From contig CAJNOI010000044.1 of the NCBI GenBank assembly GCA_905250115.1, positions 555,605-619,604 of the forward strand: a stretch of 64,000 nucleotides of DNA. The letters run 5' to 3'. The position numbers were made by a program, and so were the translations under genes. The notes under the pieces were generated by a model. It saw only the letters and a program-made list of their open reading frames with translations, did no database searches and was not told where the DNA came from. The DNA is from Adineta steineri. Lineage: Eukaryota; Rotifera; Eurotatoria; Adinetida; Adinetidae. Below are positions 1 to 14,218 of the stretch, one piece after another; the first letter of the stretch is position 1; each line of letters starts with the position of its first letter.

Positions 1-1692
1 CATCCCGCAACCGAGTAATATGTATATATATATATATCGACGGATTTATTCTAAAAGAACACTACTGTTCTATATCGAGCGACGAGTAATACTCGACCAA
101 TATTTGCGAAGGAGATGAGCACATATATATATACATAGAAGAAAAGAACAAAAATAAGAAAAGGATAACGACGATTTATCATTCCATCCTACGTTTCTTA
201 TGTGGGTGATAGAGTATCTGTCGATGGTCAGAATAATTTTACCAGTTCTGTTTAGTAGCGGTTGTTATTCTCATAATAGTATTAATGCTAGAATATGGTT
301 ATCAATACAACATAAAAAATAGATAAAAAAATTCAGGATTTTTCTTTATTGTACAAACAATTGATCTAAGAAAATTTCATAATATTGTATTAATAATATA
401 TGTTATCATGCAATGTAAACTGTTGAGAGCAATTCAAATATTTTTATCACCGTATACATACAGATCAATTATCAATATCTCTAGCAGTGAAGAAGTTAAA
501 TGTATCTCTCATAATTTGAAGGTGTATTAGCCCTTTAAGTACCATGGCTCAGCCAATGGATGAAACTTTGTTAGGACTTTATTTCTAACATGTTTATTGT
601 ATGCTGTGAATATTTTCATTGAAACTTTTTAAAAAACTTTCGAAGTCATTTTCGATCAATACCCGTACTCCCCTACGACACGCTGGTACTTAAAGGATTA
701 TTAAAATGATAAATTCAGCACTAATACAAGCACCTATATGATCTCCATGCCAAAATGACAAGTACACTTCGATATTGTTTCGCATTCGCAAATTATTAAG
801 GATTTGTCAAATTCTAAAAGAGTGAGGCTTATAGGCTCCGTTGGTACTTAAAGGGTTAATCAGGCTTTTTCTCTTCATGGTTTTCATATGTTAGTTTAAA
901 ATAAAACAAGCTAAATAATGCATTTGTCTGTAGAAATCTGGAAAATATTTTAATCGTTTGGACGACAAAAAAAAATATTCAACTGATCTCTACTCTGTTC
1001 ATTTATCAGGAGGTATATCGTATGTAAACTAATAGTGTTGATTTTAAAGACGCATCTATCATTAATTAAATCTATATTAAGTTGTCAGTTAAAATACGAA
1101 AATTTCTTTTATTTAAATGTTGAATAGACAAACAATACAGAAGAAGAAGAAGAAGTTGAAGAAAAAAAGAAAAAAACGTGTTTTTTTTAAGAACAACAAG
1201 CCATGAAAAAACAAGAGAGAAAAGAAAATCATAACAACAAAAAGAAAAATGTCTGTATGTATGTGTTCAGATTTTATACATATCAACTCTACTAAAAATG
1301 AGCAAATGGGAAAGAAAAAACAAAGAGAGAGAGAATAACTCGACAATATAATAACAACAAAAAGTAAAGTCGTTTTTTTATTTTAGAAAAAAAAACTCAT
1401 ACACATACATACATACATATCAAGAATAGGAGAATAAACATTTTGATATATATATTTATATACACATATAAAAAAAACACATATTTGTGCTTTTAAATAG
1501 AATCGTTACGTATATAAGAGACGTTGAATTTGTAAAAGAACAAACATAAAGTTTCCTTCTTCTTCTTTTTTTTTATTTAAATATTTTACGTCTTTTTGTT
1601 CACTGTTTCTATGCTAAATATAAATCAACAACAACGACCGGCTGGATTGAGCAAAAAATACTTAAAGAAAAAACAAAACAAAACAAAAGTAA
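1..1692. other. Spacer downstream of the NCoR gene
   Basis: No coding region is supported here. The stretch is A/T-rich with short AT microsatellites near 20-40 and 120-135, and purine-rich low complexity at 1140-1340. The last few hundred bases probably include the 3' UTR of the minus-strand gene that ends at 1693. A piggyBac-like MITE lies at 531-855 and is listed separately. Confidence 0.6.
531..855. mobile_element. piggyBac-like MITE
   Basis: The left end reads CCCTTTAAGTACC and the right end is its reverse complement GGTACTTAAAGGG. The right flank is TTAA and the left flank is TTAG, one change from TTAA. TTAA target duplication and CCC...GGG ends are the hallmark of piggyBac elements. 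The roughly 325 bases between hold no transposase frame, so the element is non-autonomous. A second right-end-like copy (GGTACTTAAAGGATTA) lies inside at about 685-700. Confidence 0.7.
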
Positions 1693-4600
1693 TCACGTTG
1701 ATTTTTCAGGTTCTTCTATCGGTTCAGAAACTACTGGTTCATCAGCAGGTATTGTAGCAGTAGAAACATCTTCTTTATCATCTTTTGGAATATCCAATTC
1801 TGAAGTATTTGATATTTCTTCTGTAGTTACAACAGGTGAGTTTCGTTGTTGTTCAAGTTCATATTCACTAATTAAACGTTTTTTTAATGGATGTGCACTA
1901 CTGGATGAATTTGATGCTGTTGGTGATGAAGCCATTGGTGGAGTATTACTTGGATTAGAATTAGTTGGTACTGAATTATTAACAGGACTTTTTATACTTG
2001 ATAATTGATCACCACTTATTGATAATGATGATTCATTTTGAGTATCAGATGATGAGGAAAGACTCTAAATTGAAATACAATACTTATAATAGATAATTTT
2101 ATATCAAACTAAATTAAATATTTAATGAATTATTAGTTCTGTCTACTAAAAAATACGTTCTAAATGATAATTATAACCAGAGGCGTACCCAAGAATTTTG
2201 AATGAGAAGAGGGCACACCCGCGTTTTTTGTCTTGTGGCTAGGTTCTTTACCGGTAACTCCCTTCAGATATGTTTTGGCCAAGGCGGGTGCACGAACACC
2301 TTTTTCATGTAACGTTTGAGTCTTTTTAAAAATCCTACAGTATGACTTTCGGTTAGGTAGTTACAAATTCGAGATTATATCTAGTTCTGTATCTTTCTAT
2401 ATGTATATACTAAATTATTAAATTCGCTAATGTGAATTTGAATGTTTTGCTCAACAAAAGATATTATCACTCTTAAAATATTACCTGATTTAATGTACGA
2501 GGAATTTTAGCTTTAGGTGAATGATCATGTGGTGATGTTGATGACTGTCTCGATGGTGAAGATTGCTGTTCATCTTCTTTATTAAGAAAAAAAATCAAAT
2601 AAAATACTATATATGTAAAATAAAAACTAATTACTTTTATTAATATTATAACGTGGATTAACAAGTTGATTATTTGTTGCTGATGAATATTGTTGTTGAT
2701 CAGGTGTTAAACGTAATGATGGTGATATAGGACTACCTTGTGTGATTGAACCTGTTGGACGTGATGTTCGAGACGCAAGTGGTAATGCATGTGAGTTTGT
2801 TAAATGATATTGTTGTTGTTGAACATATGATTGCCAATTTTTCTCAGCATTTGTTGATGCTGCTGATTGATGATGTGGAGTTTTTGATTGCGGTTGTAAA
2901 GCAAACGGATCACGTACATTTGGTGTTGTTGTTGAGTCCTGTGGTGTAGGAAAAGATGGATAATGTTGTTCTTCGTCATTTGGTGATGTGCTATAAATAA
3001 AATGAGAAATTATTTATAAATATAAATATTGAATTTTATTCTATACCGTAAACGTTTGGATGAATTCGGTTGAGATTGATTTGGTGATGATTTTTGAAAT
3101 ATATTTGCTGGTTCTACAAAAGAAGAATCATATGGTTGACTGCTTCTTTTCTTAAGTCAAGCTATTTATAATTCTTAATAAACTTATTTTCTCCTTCTGG
3201 TAATTATGTATTCATTGTTCTATTATTTATACTACCATTTTCTATAAATATTTTAACTCCATATGCATCAGAATTATTTGTTTCTCTTTCTTTAGTGTAA
3301 ATTTTAAACGTTCGCGACTACAGGTAATTATCGAAGTAGTTTAATCAGGTCACGTTGCACATATTTTCTATAGCTGCTTTTGTGAAGCTTAGATTGGACT
3401 GTATGTACCTGTTCTTTCTGAATAGTCTTCTGTTTTATATGTCAATTTGTTTTTGTATAAGTATAAATTTTTATTCTAAGTCCTTACTCTAGTCTCCTGT
3501 AGAAAGGTTATCACTAAGCAACTGAAAAACATCTACAATGCAAGACTAATCATTGTATTGTTTCAATAATCCTATCGAATTTCATATTTCGATGATTTGT
3601 ATATATATATTTACCATCAGGTTTAACTAATGGTGGACATTTTCGATCAAGTTCACCACGAATTAAATATTCAATTTTTTCACATTTCTCATTTGGAGAT
3701 GCTGGACGTTTATTTGATTGTTCATCTAATTTAAATACAAAATAAATTTAGTATTTTTAAAGTAAATATCTATTCTAACCATTTGTTGCCATTGGTTGAG
3801 CTTTACCATCAGCATAAATATCACTTGAGCCCATTAACATACGCATTGTAATTGAACCACGTGACCTTGTACCTGAAATCAATGAAATATTTTACATCTC
3901 TATTTTTTTCTAGCAAAATAGATTTACGTGTATTTGTACTATTCGATCTTTCAAGAGCAGCTTGCTCATTGTTATTTGAATGTCCTTTCGATGTTCCAGC
4001 AGCGCTGTTTTGGACTTTTTGATTAATTTCTAATAAAAAGAAAATTATCTAATTGATAGGTATCGATTTTATTATAATTCTTACCTATATATTCCGCTTT
4101 TTCTAATGGTTGATTAGAGAGAATCTTTTTTATAGAACTATCACGACGTTTTTCTGGCATTTCACTTTCTGTATTTGATTTATTCATTAAATCTGATTGT
4201 TCATTTGGATTCGAATCATCATCACCATCAAGTAAAATTGGTTGATCAGAATTCTAAAAATTTCCAAAAATTTATTTATAAAAATACAAAAATATAAATA
4301 TTCTATTTACATTGGTTTGTGCAGTACGTGTTAATTGATTATTAGAAGGTTGTTCATGTAATGATGAGTCTGTGTTAGCAATTTTATTATCATTATCTAA
4401 ATATATTTAAAAAAAAAAGATTTTTTTTCTGTTTCTTAATGAGAAAAAGTAAGTGACTTATATAAGGTAATAAAAACAAGGTCATTATGACTTATAACTT
4501 CCTTTTCTCTATCGTAAAGGGTTATGTGACTTGTCAATAGAAGAGAAATATCTACACAGCAATCTCCTATTATAGAATACTATGACTCGACATGATATAG

Positions 4601-7600
4601 TCACTTTCTACGTTATTAATTTTAACGATAAATTAAAGGAAATTAGAAAAGAAAAATTCTGAACGCTGACAGTCATAAAGAAGACATCATGACCATAACT
4701 AAAAGTCTCACAAATTAAAATATTTAACGTTTGTCTAAATATAAATGTGTTTATGATATTATAATTATATGCACAGCATAGTATAAAAATAATCGTTAAG
4801 GAATACAATAGAAATAAAAGTAATGAGACACGATATGATAAAATGCAAATGAATGTCGACCGATTATTTATATTTTATCGAAGAAAAGAAAGAAAGAGAG
4901 CAGTAGAGACTATAAGATATTATATTAAACCCCCTAAGGATACTCTAAGCAAATATAACTTTATTTATTAGTATAAAAAGAAATGATTTAGTAAGTTGAA
5001 AGTACGCATGTTTTGTTTTGTTTTGTAATCAAATAAACTATCTCTATACTAAAAAAAAACAAATACTTGTTTAATCAAAAGTAGCTATTTTTATATTTTT
5101 CTATTAAATAGGTCATGACAACTTCAGAATAGAAGGAATGGAAAAAAAAATAAAAAGAACGCAGATTTTATATCCTATTAATCTTACTTGTTGAGCTGAC
5201 AAACTCATTCACATTTTTGTTCATAAATTCTTGAATAGACATGGATTCTTTGGCATTTTTTATTGGTTCATTATGATGTGATGTTCTTTGTTGTGGTTGT
5301 TGCTGCTGCTGCTGCTGCGGCTGTTGTTGTTGCTGTTGTTGTGGATAATGTGATGGATGATGTTGATGAGGTGATTGTTGCTGTTGTCGTTGAGGTGATA
5401 CAGTATCCATAGGTGGATGATGATGATTATGCATTAAATAAGCAGCATGATGAGGTGAAATTTGTGAATTTTGTAATGGTGGAGCTAATGCTCGATTCGA
5501 TGAAGGTGTATTATGATGAGGATGATGTTGATGATGTTGTTGTTGTTGTTGTTGTTGATGATGATGATGACGATGAGGTGAATGATGACTTGTGTGAGGT
5601 TTATGAACATTTGGTGGTTGTCTCATATAATTCATTGGATTTCCATCCGATGAATGATCAGTATAATGTAAATTTGGATTTAATTTATCCGGAGATGATT
5701 TCTAATAATAATAAGAAAAGAAAAGAAATTAAATATTAAAGTTTTATAATCGATAATTCTAAACATACATGATGATTATGTGCTTCAACACGTTGAAAAT
5801 GAATTGATGGACTTTCGACAGTATTTCGTGATGGATTTACACGATGATGATAATCATCTGGAGATCTAATTAAAATCAAGGTTAAATTATTTCAATCAAT
5901 AAATAAAATCTCTTTTTAGTTATGACATAGATATGAGGTCAAAATGACCTTTTAGAAAGTACACAATGTGCTTTTCTTTCTCATCACAAATATAGACGAT
6001 AAAATGAAGAATACAATGACTATAACCTATTCTCACCGACTATTTCTTTCCGTTGCACGGGTTGATGAATGTCGAGATAACTCATTAAGTTTTATTAATG
6101 GATTTTCATTTGCTCCAGGATTATGTTGCATATGCGGATGCATTTGTTGAGGATTACTCATATTTTGTGTACGCCAAATCGATGCTGGATAATCATCTGT
6201 AGGATAACCTAAATCATGTGAATGTCGTTTTGTTGCATGAGTAGGATAGGATGGATCTGGCGGAGAATGACTAGGCATAGAAGATGGTTGATGATGATGA
6301 GCCATCTTATAACGCATAGCTGCTTTATGATGTTCTGCTAAACAAAAGAAAACTCAACAGATAGAATTTCATTGTTTATTATTAGATTTTTGATGTACCT
6401 TTTAATTGTTCGTTGTTAGCTGCACTAGCAGCAGCAGCATATTCTTGCATAAGGCGTGAATCAAACATGAATGGTGAATTCGCTGGTAGTGAACCGTAAT
6501 AAGGTGCGTATGGCGAGAGACCAGTTTGAATTAATTCTGGTGAGTACAGACCTGACGAAGCAAGCAATTGTGAAGCAGCTAGAAAAGCGGCTTGTTGAGA
6601 ATGATGCGAATGTGGCGATTGTTGAATAGACGAAGATACATTTGGAGGACCAATTGTTGCAGGTGGAGGAAGTAATGGTTGATTGATTGAAGGAGATGGC
6701 TGAGATGGAGAACGTTGATCAGGGCCAGAACGATGTTGACTATAATTGAAAATTTAACTACTTAGAATGTTTAAGAAAAAGGATCAGATTGATTTTGTTC
6801 TTCGAATTGAACTGAATTACTACGGTTTGATATGAATAAGTAAAAATAGTCAAAAGCAAATTGTATTTTATTATTAGACGAGATATCTCAAGAAAATGAG
6901 TTTTATCAATTTTTTTTATATATTTTTTGACTAATAGTTTTATCGTTATCCTCGAACTGAACATGTTCTACTAGTATACTGTAGTTTATATTTCATAGTA
7001 TATATATATCAAAAGAAAGATTGTACCGTTCATGACTTGGTGAATGTGTTGTAGGTGTAAGATATTTTGAAGTTAAATAATCAGCCCTTAATGTTTCGAA
7101 TGTATCTGAACTTGGTTCTATTTTAGTTGAAGTCTTATGTTGTTGTTGCTGTTGTTGCTGCTGATGCTGCTGTATATATTGCTGCTTTTGTTGATTACAA
7201 TAGCGCACGTAAGCAGCATGTTGTTGCTGCTGCTGCTGCTGTTGTTGTTGTTGTTGTTGTTGTTGAAGTAAATGATGTTGTTCGATATTTCGATCTAAAA
7301 TCTTCGGTGATTTATGATGTGCATATTCACTTCTTGGATTATTATAATGATGAGAATGTGTTGGTGATATATCAATTGCAATTGGTTTACTTGTTGGTGT
7401 TGATGATGATATCGGTGTTCCACGCATAATTGAACCTTGCGGTAAAAATTTTTGTTGCGAATGAGGTGGATATTGATAATGTGTTCCTGGTGATTGAGGT
7501 TTATTAACAGTAACTAATGGCGGTGGCGGTGGAGGTAGTGATGGTGGTGGTGGTGGTGGAGGTGCTTGAGTAGAAGAATTATTATGATTAGTATTGTTGT

Positions 7601-10600
7601 TAATGTTATTAATCGGTCTCTCTGGTGAAGAATTCATATTATTTGATAAACGTTTTTCTGTTTCATTTAATGTTTTAGATATTTCCTTTTCTACAAGTGA
7701 TGTTATTGTTGAAAAATTCGTTGTTGATGGAATTGATTTTGTAGGTTTTTCATCATTTGTTAATGTTTGTTCTTCACCTTCATCAATAACCATTCCTTGA
7801 GTTGAATCATTACTATCTTCATTAATTGTTTTTAACACATTATCATCATGAGGTTGTTTTGTTTGACCAACTTCTGAACCAGATACACTACCATTATCTT
7901 CATCATTATTCTATTTTGAAAAAAGAAAAATTTGCAAATTTACTTTTATTATCAATTAAATTTCTTACAGGATCATCCATAGGTGAAATATTTTTACGTT
8001 GTTGTTTTACATAAAAAGCTCGGCAACTTTCTTCACTACGATGAACATATTCAGCAATTTGAGTCCAATCATGGTTAAATTTATCGAGTGCTCGGGTAAA
8101 TGCATCAATTTCTGTTTCATTCCATTCTTCTAAAATTATATAAGACATGAAAGTTTTGATATAGAAATAAAATATTACCATCATCATGTTTAGAATTTTG
8201 ATTTCCCGTTATCGTTGATTCATCATCATCATCTTCTACGGATTGATTTGCATGTCGTTGTCGTACTTGAACAACTACTTTTTCATAACAACGTTTACAA
8301 CAACGTTGAACATCAGGTGGAATTTCTAAAAATAAAAATCATGCATTGACGTATTTAGTTTTTTGTCTAGTGTTATTCAAAGAAATATTTACGTAATAAA
8401 CGACGAATTTCTTCTCGATGTTCTTTAGATAATTCATTCCATTTGTGTGGAAATTGACGTAAAGGATTTTTACGATTTTTCTTTTTACCAGGTTTGTCAG
8501 CTGTACAAGATAATAACTGACATCGACTAAATATGAAGGAAAAAAAAGATAATTTAAAAGATAAAAAAAATCATGAACATACTTTTTATTTGAATTTTTT
8601 CCATCATTAATATCACCGGAATCTAAGAAAATAATATTTTATTGGAAAATAGGATTAAAATTTTCTACATACTTATATCACGTCGTTCTTCATCGCTAAA
8701 AGAAAAAAAATGATATTTATTTAAACAATTATTTATAGAAATTTAAAAGTAGATAAGATATTTTTATTACTAGAAAGAGTACGATAAGTGCTCGTTTGTA
8801 ATCATATCAAAGCGATAATAAAATGTGATACCTAATCCTAAAAGTCAATATTTATAAAAACTAAGTTTGGAATCATTCATAAAGAACATCTGCAAGAAAG
8901 AAAGTCAAATCTATATGAATATGTTCTTTCCTATGTCTCTAAACTTACTCAATAATGTTAAAAGATAGATTTCCAATATATGCGTAGTTTCATAATCGAT
9001 CACAGGTAGTCAGTTTGAAAGGAAGTGTACTAATCGCTCAGTTGTCGAGAACAGAATTATTTTTTCCTAAACCGAAATGACACTAATGCATTGACTATCT
9101 ACAAAAACTCGTATATAATAGGTATGTTAATTTCGATCTCTTCCAAGTAGTGGCGTAACCAGAGTCAACTATAGGTGGGCTTCGCCCAACCACTGATTGT
9201 AGTTATGTAAGACAAACTTTCCTCGGCGCCCTCCTACCCCACAGATATTGCCCACCATCGCTCAACCACTGCCAAAATACTGGATACGTCATTACTTCCG
9301 AGCTTTATAAATTAAAATATTATCATAAACACACAAAATGTTTAAAAATGATATATGTTGATATGCACCAGAGTAATTCATTCATAAACTGGAACCCTAC
9401 TCCTACTCAATCTTATGTAGTAATGTATATTTGATAATTAAAGTACACTCATTTGAAAAAGTCTAAACTTTTATCTCAAATTTCTCGGATAGAGACGCTT
9501 TAATCAGGATAGTTTCCTTTCAACTAAATTTTTACAAAGCTTATGAAACATGTATCTTGACGATAGAAAAACGATTGCCATCTTGAAATATGATTTTCTA
9601 ATAATCATACAGAACACAGAAACTTAGTCCACCCTTAATGAATGGTCTCCATTTGATAATCTCATGTAACAAATACTCAATATGCATCTTACTTAATATG
9701 TCAATAAAAATGATAAATTACAAAATTCTATGATTATATCGAACAGACTGTGATAAACAAACTTACTTTTCTATTCGATCAATTGAACGTTCATTATCCT
9801 ATAAATAATATTGAAAAATATATATATATATATACACGAAATAATAAAACAAACTTGTCCTATTCCAAGAATTTGTTGAGATGTTGATGAAACAATTGTA
9901 TTTGAAGTAACTTTTGTCACTAAAGTTGTTTCAATAGTTGTTGATGATGTAACTGTAGTTGTTGTTGTCGTTGTTGGATTTTGTTTAGCACGACGTTTAT
10001 TAGCTTGTGTTTGTTTTCGTAATAAATTTTTATAATTTTCAGTTTTCTTTGTCATATAATAAAACTGTACACATTGTTCAGTTGTTTTATTTTCAAGAAA
10101 TGATGATATATAACCAAAATTTTTAGGTGATTGAGTAAATTTTTCAACAAAAATTTGTTTTTCTTCTCGTGTCCAACATGGCATTTTTATCTGTTCTTTA
10201 TAAAATGCAGCCGCATCAGTTTTAATTAAACCATTTTGATTAAAATATTGATGTTTACGTTGCCAACTATCATACATTATTGGTGGTATGACTGATGATC
10301 TACGCATTTTTTCATCTTCTTCTTCGTCATTTTCTTGTTCAACTGGATTTGTATTTGAAGTTAATTGTGTTTGTTGATCAGTTGTAGATGGTAATGCTGA
10401 TGATGATGATGGATCAGTTGTAGTTGTTGTTTGTTTTTTTTCTTTATCTTCACGTGCTTTACGTAATTCTGGAAATGTTTTTTCAAATGTTTCACGATAT
10501 GCTGATATATCCTTAGCTAAAATTGATTTTTCATCTTTTTCAATGGATTTTTGCCATTGTTCATAAGCTTGATCATATTTTTCACTTTCAAATTTTGTTC

Positions 10601-12418
10601 GACACATATAACGTTCACGACTTTTTTTAAATAAATTTATTAAACGATTTTTCATTACATTCATATATCTAAATGAAAAAAAGTTAATAATTCGCATTTC
10701 AATAATAGATATCATTTTCTATATACTGTGTTCGAATTTTTTCGATTGGTTCAAGATCACTTGGTTCTTGATAGAGTGGAAGTGTTAAATCAATATTATT
10801 ATGTAACTGATTTAGAACTTTTTGACCATCTTCAGCTTTTTTCTAAACAGATCAATAATTCATTATACAAACAACTTGTTAGAAAAAGTTTACAGTGACC
10901 GAACAAATCATCATAATCAATAAAACTACTGATCGATTAATTTGTCATATTGAAATAAATTACTCATTTCGTTTTTTTTTCATATAATAAATAATATATT
11001 ACATTGCCAGTGAGGATGCAAGAAACTATCCTTAATATATTTTCTTATGACTAAAGGTTAATCTAACATTCTATTCTTTTATTAAGCTTCGAGTCAATAA
11101 GAGGAATAAATAAATTAAAATTTTTTTTATTTATTTTATATAAATAGAAAGTATAATAAGTCTAGGTCAAGGTCACAGACGTACGTGCAAATATTTATAA
11201 AAAATAAAATTGAATTCACATATTTTCTTTTCTTTTTCCAACAAAACAGAATTTTAATATTGGGAATAAATTCTTCAAAATTAAATGTAATAAATCATAT
11301 ATTCAACTTGAATAATGTTCATATATGAATCAATATTTAAGAATAATAAATGATAGGCTTATCTTCAATTATTAATATACTTTTACTCATTGACATATAA
11401 TACATTTCTCTGAACTTCTCAACTAACCTATAGCGACATTATTAATATTTCAAGCGTTTAACATGACTGTTTTTTTTACCTACGTACTTTTTCATATCTC
11501 TTTATCTCCGAGAAAAGAAAGAAAGAACGTAAAAATGATACTGAATAAAACACGCAATTAACACACTTGAGTTTTGTATGTTTATAAATCTTACTCTATT
11601 ATCATGAAGAATTTTTTCGATAAGTGTTTGTGAACCATTCGTTTTAAATATATCATCTTGATCATCAGTTTCTTCTTCATCAGCAGCTGATCGATCTGCT
11701 TGACTTTTAATTTCACTCTTTAATAATAAAAACAAAAGAAACAAATTTAAATCGAAAAAAAGTACATTTTTGTAATTCTACTTGACTAAGTTTTGCTCGA
11801 TGAAGTTTTTTCATTGTTATTTCAATATCTGATTCAAGTTTTGATATTGAAGTACGTATAATTGTTGTATCTCTTATATTTGAATCCATTTTTGATTCAT
11901 CAAGTATTGGTGAAATAGCTTCTGTTTGTGGTTGATATAATGGTTGTTCCTAAAATTGAGAAAAAAAACACATTTTATCAATTGTTTATTAAAATTATAT
12001 TAAACTTTTTTAATATCAATTGATAATGGTATTGTCGATGGATAACGTGATCGTTTTGAATGTTCATCAATATGTGGTCCCATTGACATTGGTGTGGCTA
12101 ATGAAAATACATATGGAGCTAATGAATTTCTAAAAAAAAAATAAACTCATAATTTATTATTTAAATTCTATTGTAAAATAAAAACCTTTCTGGACTAGTA
12201 AAATGATTATGATGATAACCAGCAAGTAATGATGGTCGACGATTTAATACCATAGCTGTATCAACATTTGAATTAGTATTATAATGAGTATCACGCTAGA
12301 AATAAACATTTTTTTTTTCAATGAAATATTTCCTTTTTAAAACAATGTTTTTTACTTGTTGAAAATTACTCGGATAACCATATTGAGCTGCTTGCATATA
12401 TGGGGATTGTCCAGACAT
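1693..12418 (-). CDS. Nuclear receptor corepressor (NCoR/SMRT) homologue
   Basis: A scaffold of nuclear repressor complexes that docks HDAC3 and links it to DNA-bound factors. About 27 exons (hand-placed, most introns 50-90 bases) encode roughly 1,900 residues. The start is the ATG at 12416-12418, opening MSGQSPYMQ. The exon at 10726-10841 holds LPLYQEPSDLEPIEKI and 9855-10667 holds SVIPPIMYDSWQR, then the deacetylase-activating SANT1 domain (CWTREEKQIFVEKF...NFGYISSFLENKTTEQC). SANT2 is at 7969-8129 (EIDAFTRALDKFNHDWTQIA). A Cys-rich patch (QRCCKRCYEK) follows at 8179-8326. The C-terminal half is disordered, with polyQ/His tracts (5189-5702, 7130-7265) and polyproline near 7510-7565. The order of blocks matches animal NCoR. 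Terminal exon boundaries and short exons between 2485 and 4400 are the least certain. Human NCoR is longer, at about 2,400 residues. Confidence 0.9.
2178..2325. mobile_element. Possible truncated hAT-like MITE in an NCoR intron
   Basis: The sequence begins CAGAGGCGTACCC, matching the GGCGTA core of the element ends at 9148 and 44418. It is richer in GC than the surrounding intron, and internal blocks (GGGCACACCCGC and GGCGGGTGC) are weakly inverted. I could not find a matching right end or target duplication, so the right limit is a guess. Confidence 0.3.
9148..9294. mobile_element. hAT-like MITE in an NCoR intron
   Basis: The left end TAGTGGCGTAACCAG and the reverse complement of the right end, TAATGACGTATCCAG, form an imperfect terminal inverted repeat. 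The flanks are 8-base duplications, CTTCCAAG (9140-9147) and CTTCCGAG (9295-9302), differing at one base. Eight-base target duplications and a CAGNGGCGTA-type end point to the hAT superfamily. The 147-base element has no coding capacity and sits in the long intron 8696-9767. Confidence 0.7.
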
Positions 12419-14218
12419 GTTTATTTATTGTTCATTATTATCTAATCACAGCTATTTTTAAACTAAAAACAAAATCGTCATGATAAATAGGAAAAGAAAA
12501 CGTAAATAAAAAATATTTTTCTGTAGAAAAGAACAACAAAACGAAAAAGAATGATAAGAAGAAAAAAATAAAGTCAACGTTTGTTGTATTTTTTCTACTA
12601 ATAAACAAAATGATAATTAGTACGATTCGTCACGCATATGAATATGCTTATGCTTATGTATCTACGGTAATACAAACGAGTGGCGACACAATACCTCCAG
12701 AAGAAAATAAAATCCAGCAGCTTGATTAGTTAGGTCACAGAAGTTCATTCTTATTCGTTCAATTCTTCGAGCGAATTATATAAAAGTAATAGAGGTCGGT
12801 AACTAACATACATTATTGATAAAAAAGCACATATATATAATTACAATAATTGTATATAAACATAAATAAATAGAGCGCTTTATACATTTGAACATCCATG
12901 TATTTAACAGTGTCAAAGAATGATATTTTTCTTTATCAATAAGTATGGATTTTTTTTGTGTATATAAACATATTTCAAGGTCGATTATACACGGATGTTA
13001 TTTCAAAACAAAATAGTCGTTTAAAATATTAAAGCATATCGGATACAGTGTATTTATACTTGCTTAAATTTTGCGATACAATAATAAATGGTGAATATGA
13101 GTAATTTAATGCTTGTCTTGGAAATTGCGTATTTTGTCTTAAAATTGATTTTCTGACAAAATGGTTTTATTTTAATAGAGAAAAAAAAAGTTTTTTTCAC
13201 TTTAAGTGCAAAAATGTCACGAACGGATATACTGTTCGTAAACGATATACAGACGAAAATATAATAAATTTGAAATAGTCATGAATATATGATTATAACT
13301 TTATTCGATGGGTACATAAGATATCATCGATTATGTGCACGTGAAAAGATCGATACGCAATGTCATTTTTAATTTTGTCAATTCTAAAATTTATCTCTTC
13401 ATATACTTAGATTATATCGAAAGTTTTGGCCACAACGTTTTTACTTTAAATAATGACTATTGAACTAATTCTGAGATGTTTTATATTTTTCACTTGTCTC
13501 TCTCATGTAACATTTTATGACATCGTGTTCGAGAATATTACTTTTCGATAGTAAATATGAATAGATTATTTGAAATTGGATAGTTGAATTACAAAATAAA
13601 TATTTCGATTATCAAAAATCGATTAAATACAATATCTGCATCTTTCAACTATTTTAATGTTTTTCTGTTCACTCTAATTCTAATATGGAAATTCGTTCAC
13701 AAGATATAAAATTTATCTGCACATTCATCTAAATAGTGGTTATAATAGCTCCTATCGAGAGGTGTAACCCGCCGCAGCCAATTAACCCACCGATTTACAC
13801 CTCTACCCCTCTCATATTCATAGATATTTTAGGAAATTTTATATCGTCGTAATTGAATACCATAATGAAAAAAATATGTGCATTACAAAATCTACTATAT
13901 TATTCACATATAATAATTTACTTTCTAATTATATATAAATCTGATATAAAATAATCAACATGCTGGGAAAATGATGTATTCATTCAGTTTAATCAGTCTA
14001 TGTACAAAATAATGTCGTTCTGATTTGTATGAAACCGTCAAAGAATCAAAACATTATGAGTTTGAATATTACAAAAAATGTAAAGTCTTCTTCTTTCTGA
14101 ATTAACAATTTTTTTATTTATAAAAGTTTATTATCTAAATATTTTATCGCTGATACAACAGAAAATCATATTGAATTTTTACTATTAATGAATGTTTTAT
14201 TAATAATAATAATAAGAT
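12419..14218. other. Spacer between NCoR start and the ART-TPR gene
   Basis: No coding region is supported. It should hold the promoter and 5' UTR of the minus-strand NCoR gene and the 3' UTR of the next minus-strand gene; no promoter motif stands out. A short hairpin at 13757-13804 is listed separately. Confidence 0.5.
13757..13804. repeat. Short inverted repeat (hairpin)
   Basis: The arms GAGAGGTGTAACCCG and CGATTTACACCTCT are inverted, about 14 bases with mismatches, around a loop of about 19 bases. The segment is GC-richer than its surroundings. It may be a remnant of a small foldback element. Confidence 0.4.

Noticed and set aside
1113..1346. Minus-strand frame rich in Phe and Leu
   Set aside because: It lies in purine-rich low-complexity DNA; the Phe/Leu run is what AAG/AAA repeats give on the other strand.
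5413..5739. Plus-strand frame with Asp and Val runs
   Set aside because: It is the antisense reading of the His/Gln-rich NCoR exon at 5189-5702.
7127..7429. Plus-strand Val/Ala-rich frame
   Set aside because: Antisense of the polyQ part of NCoR exon 7028-7911.
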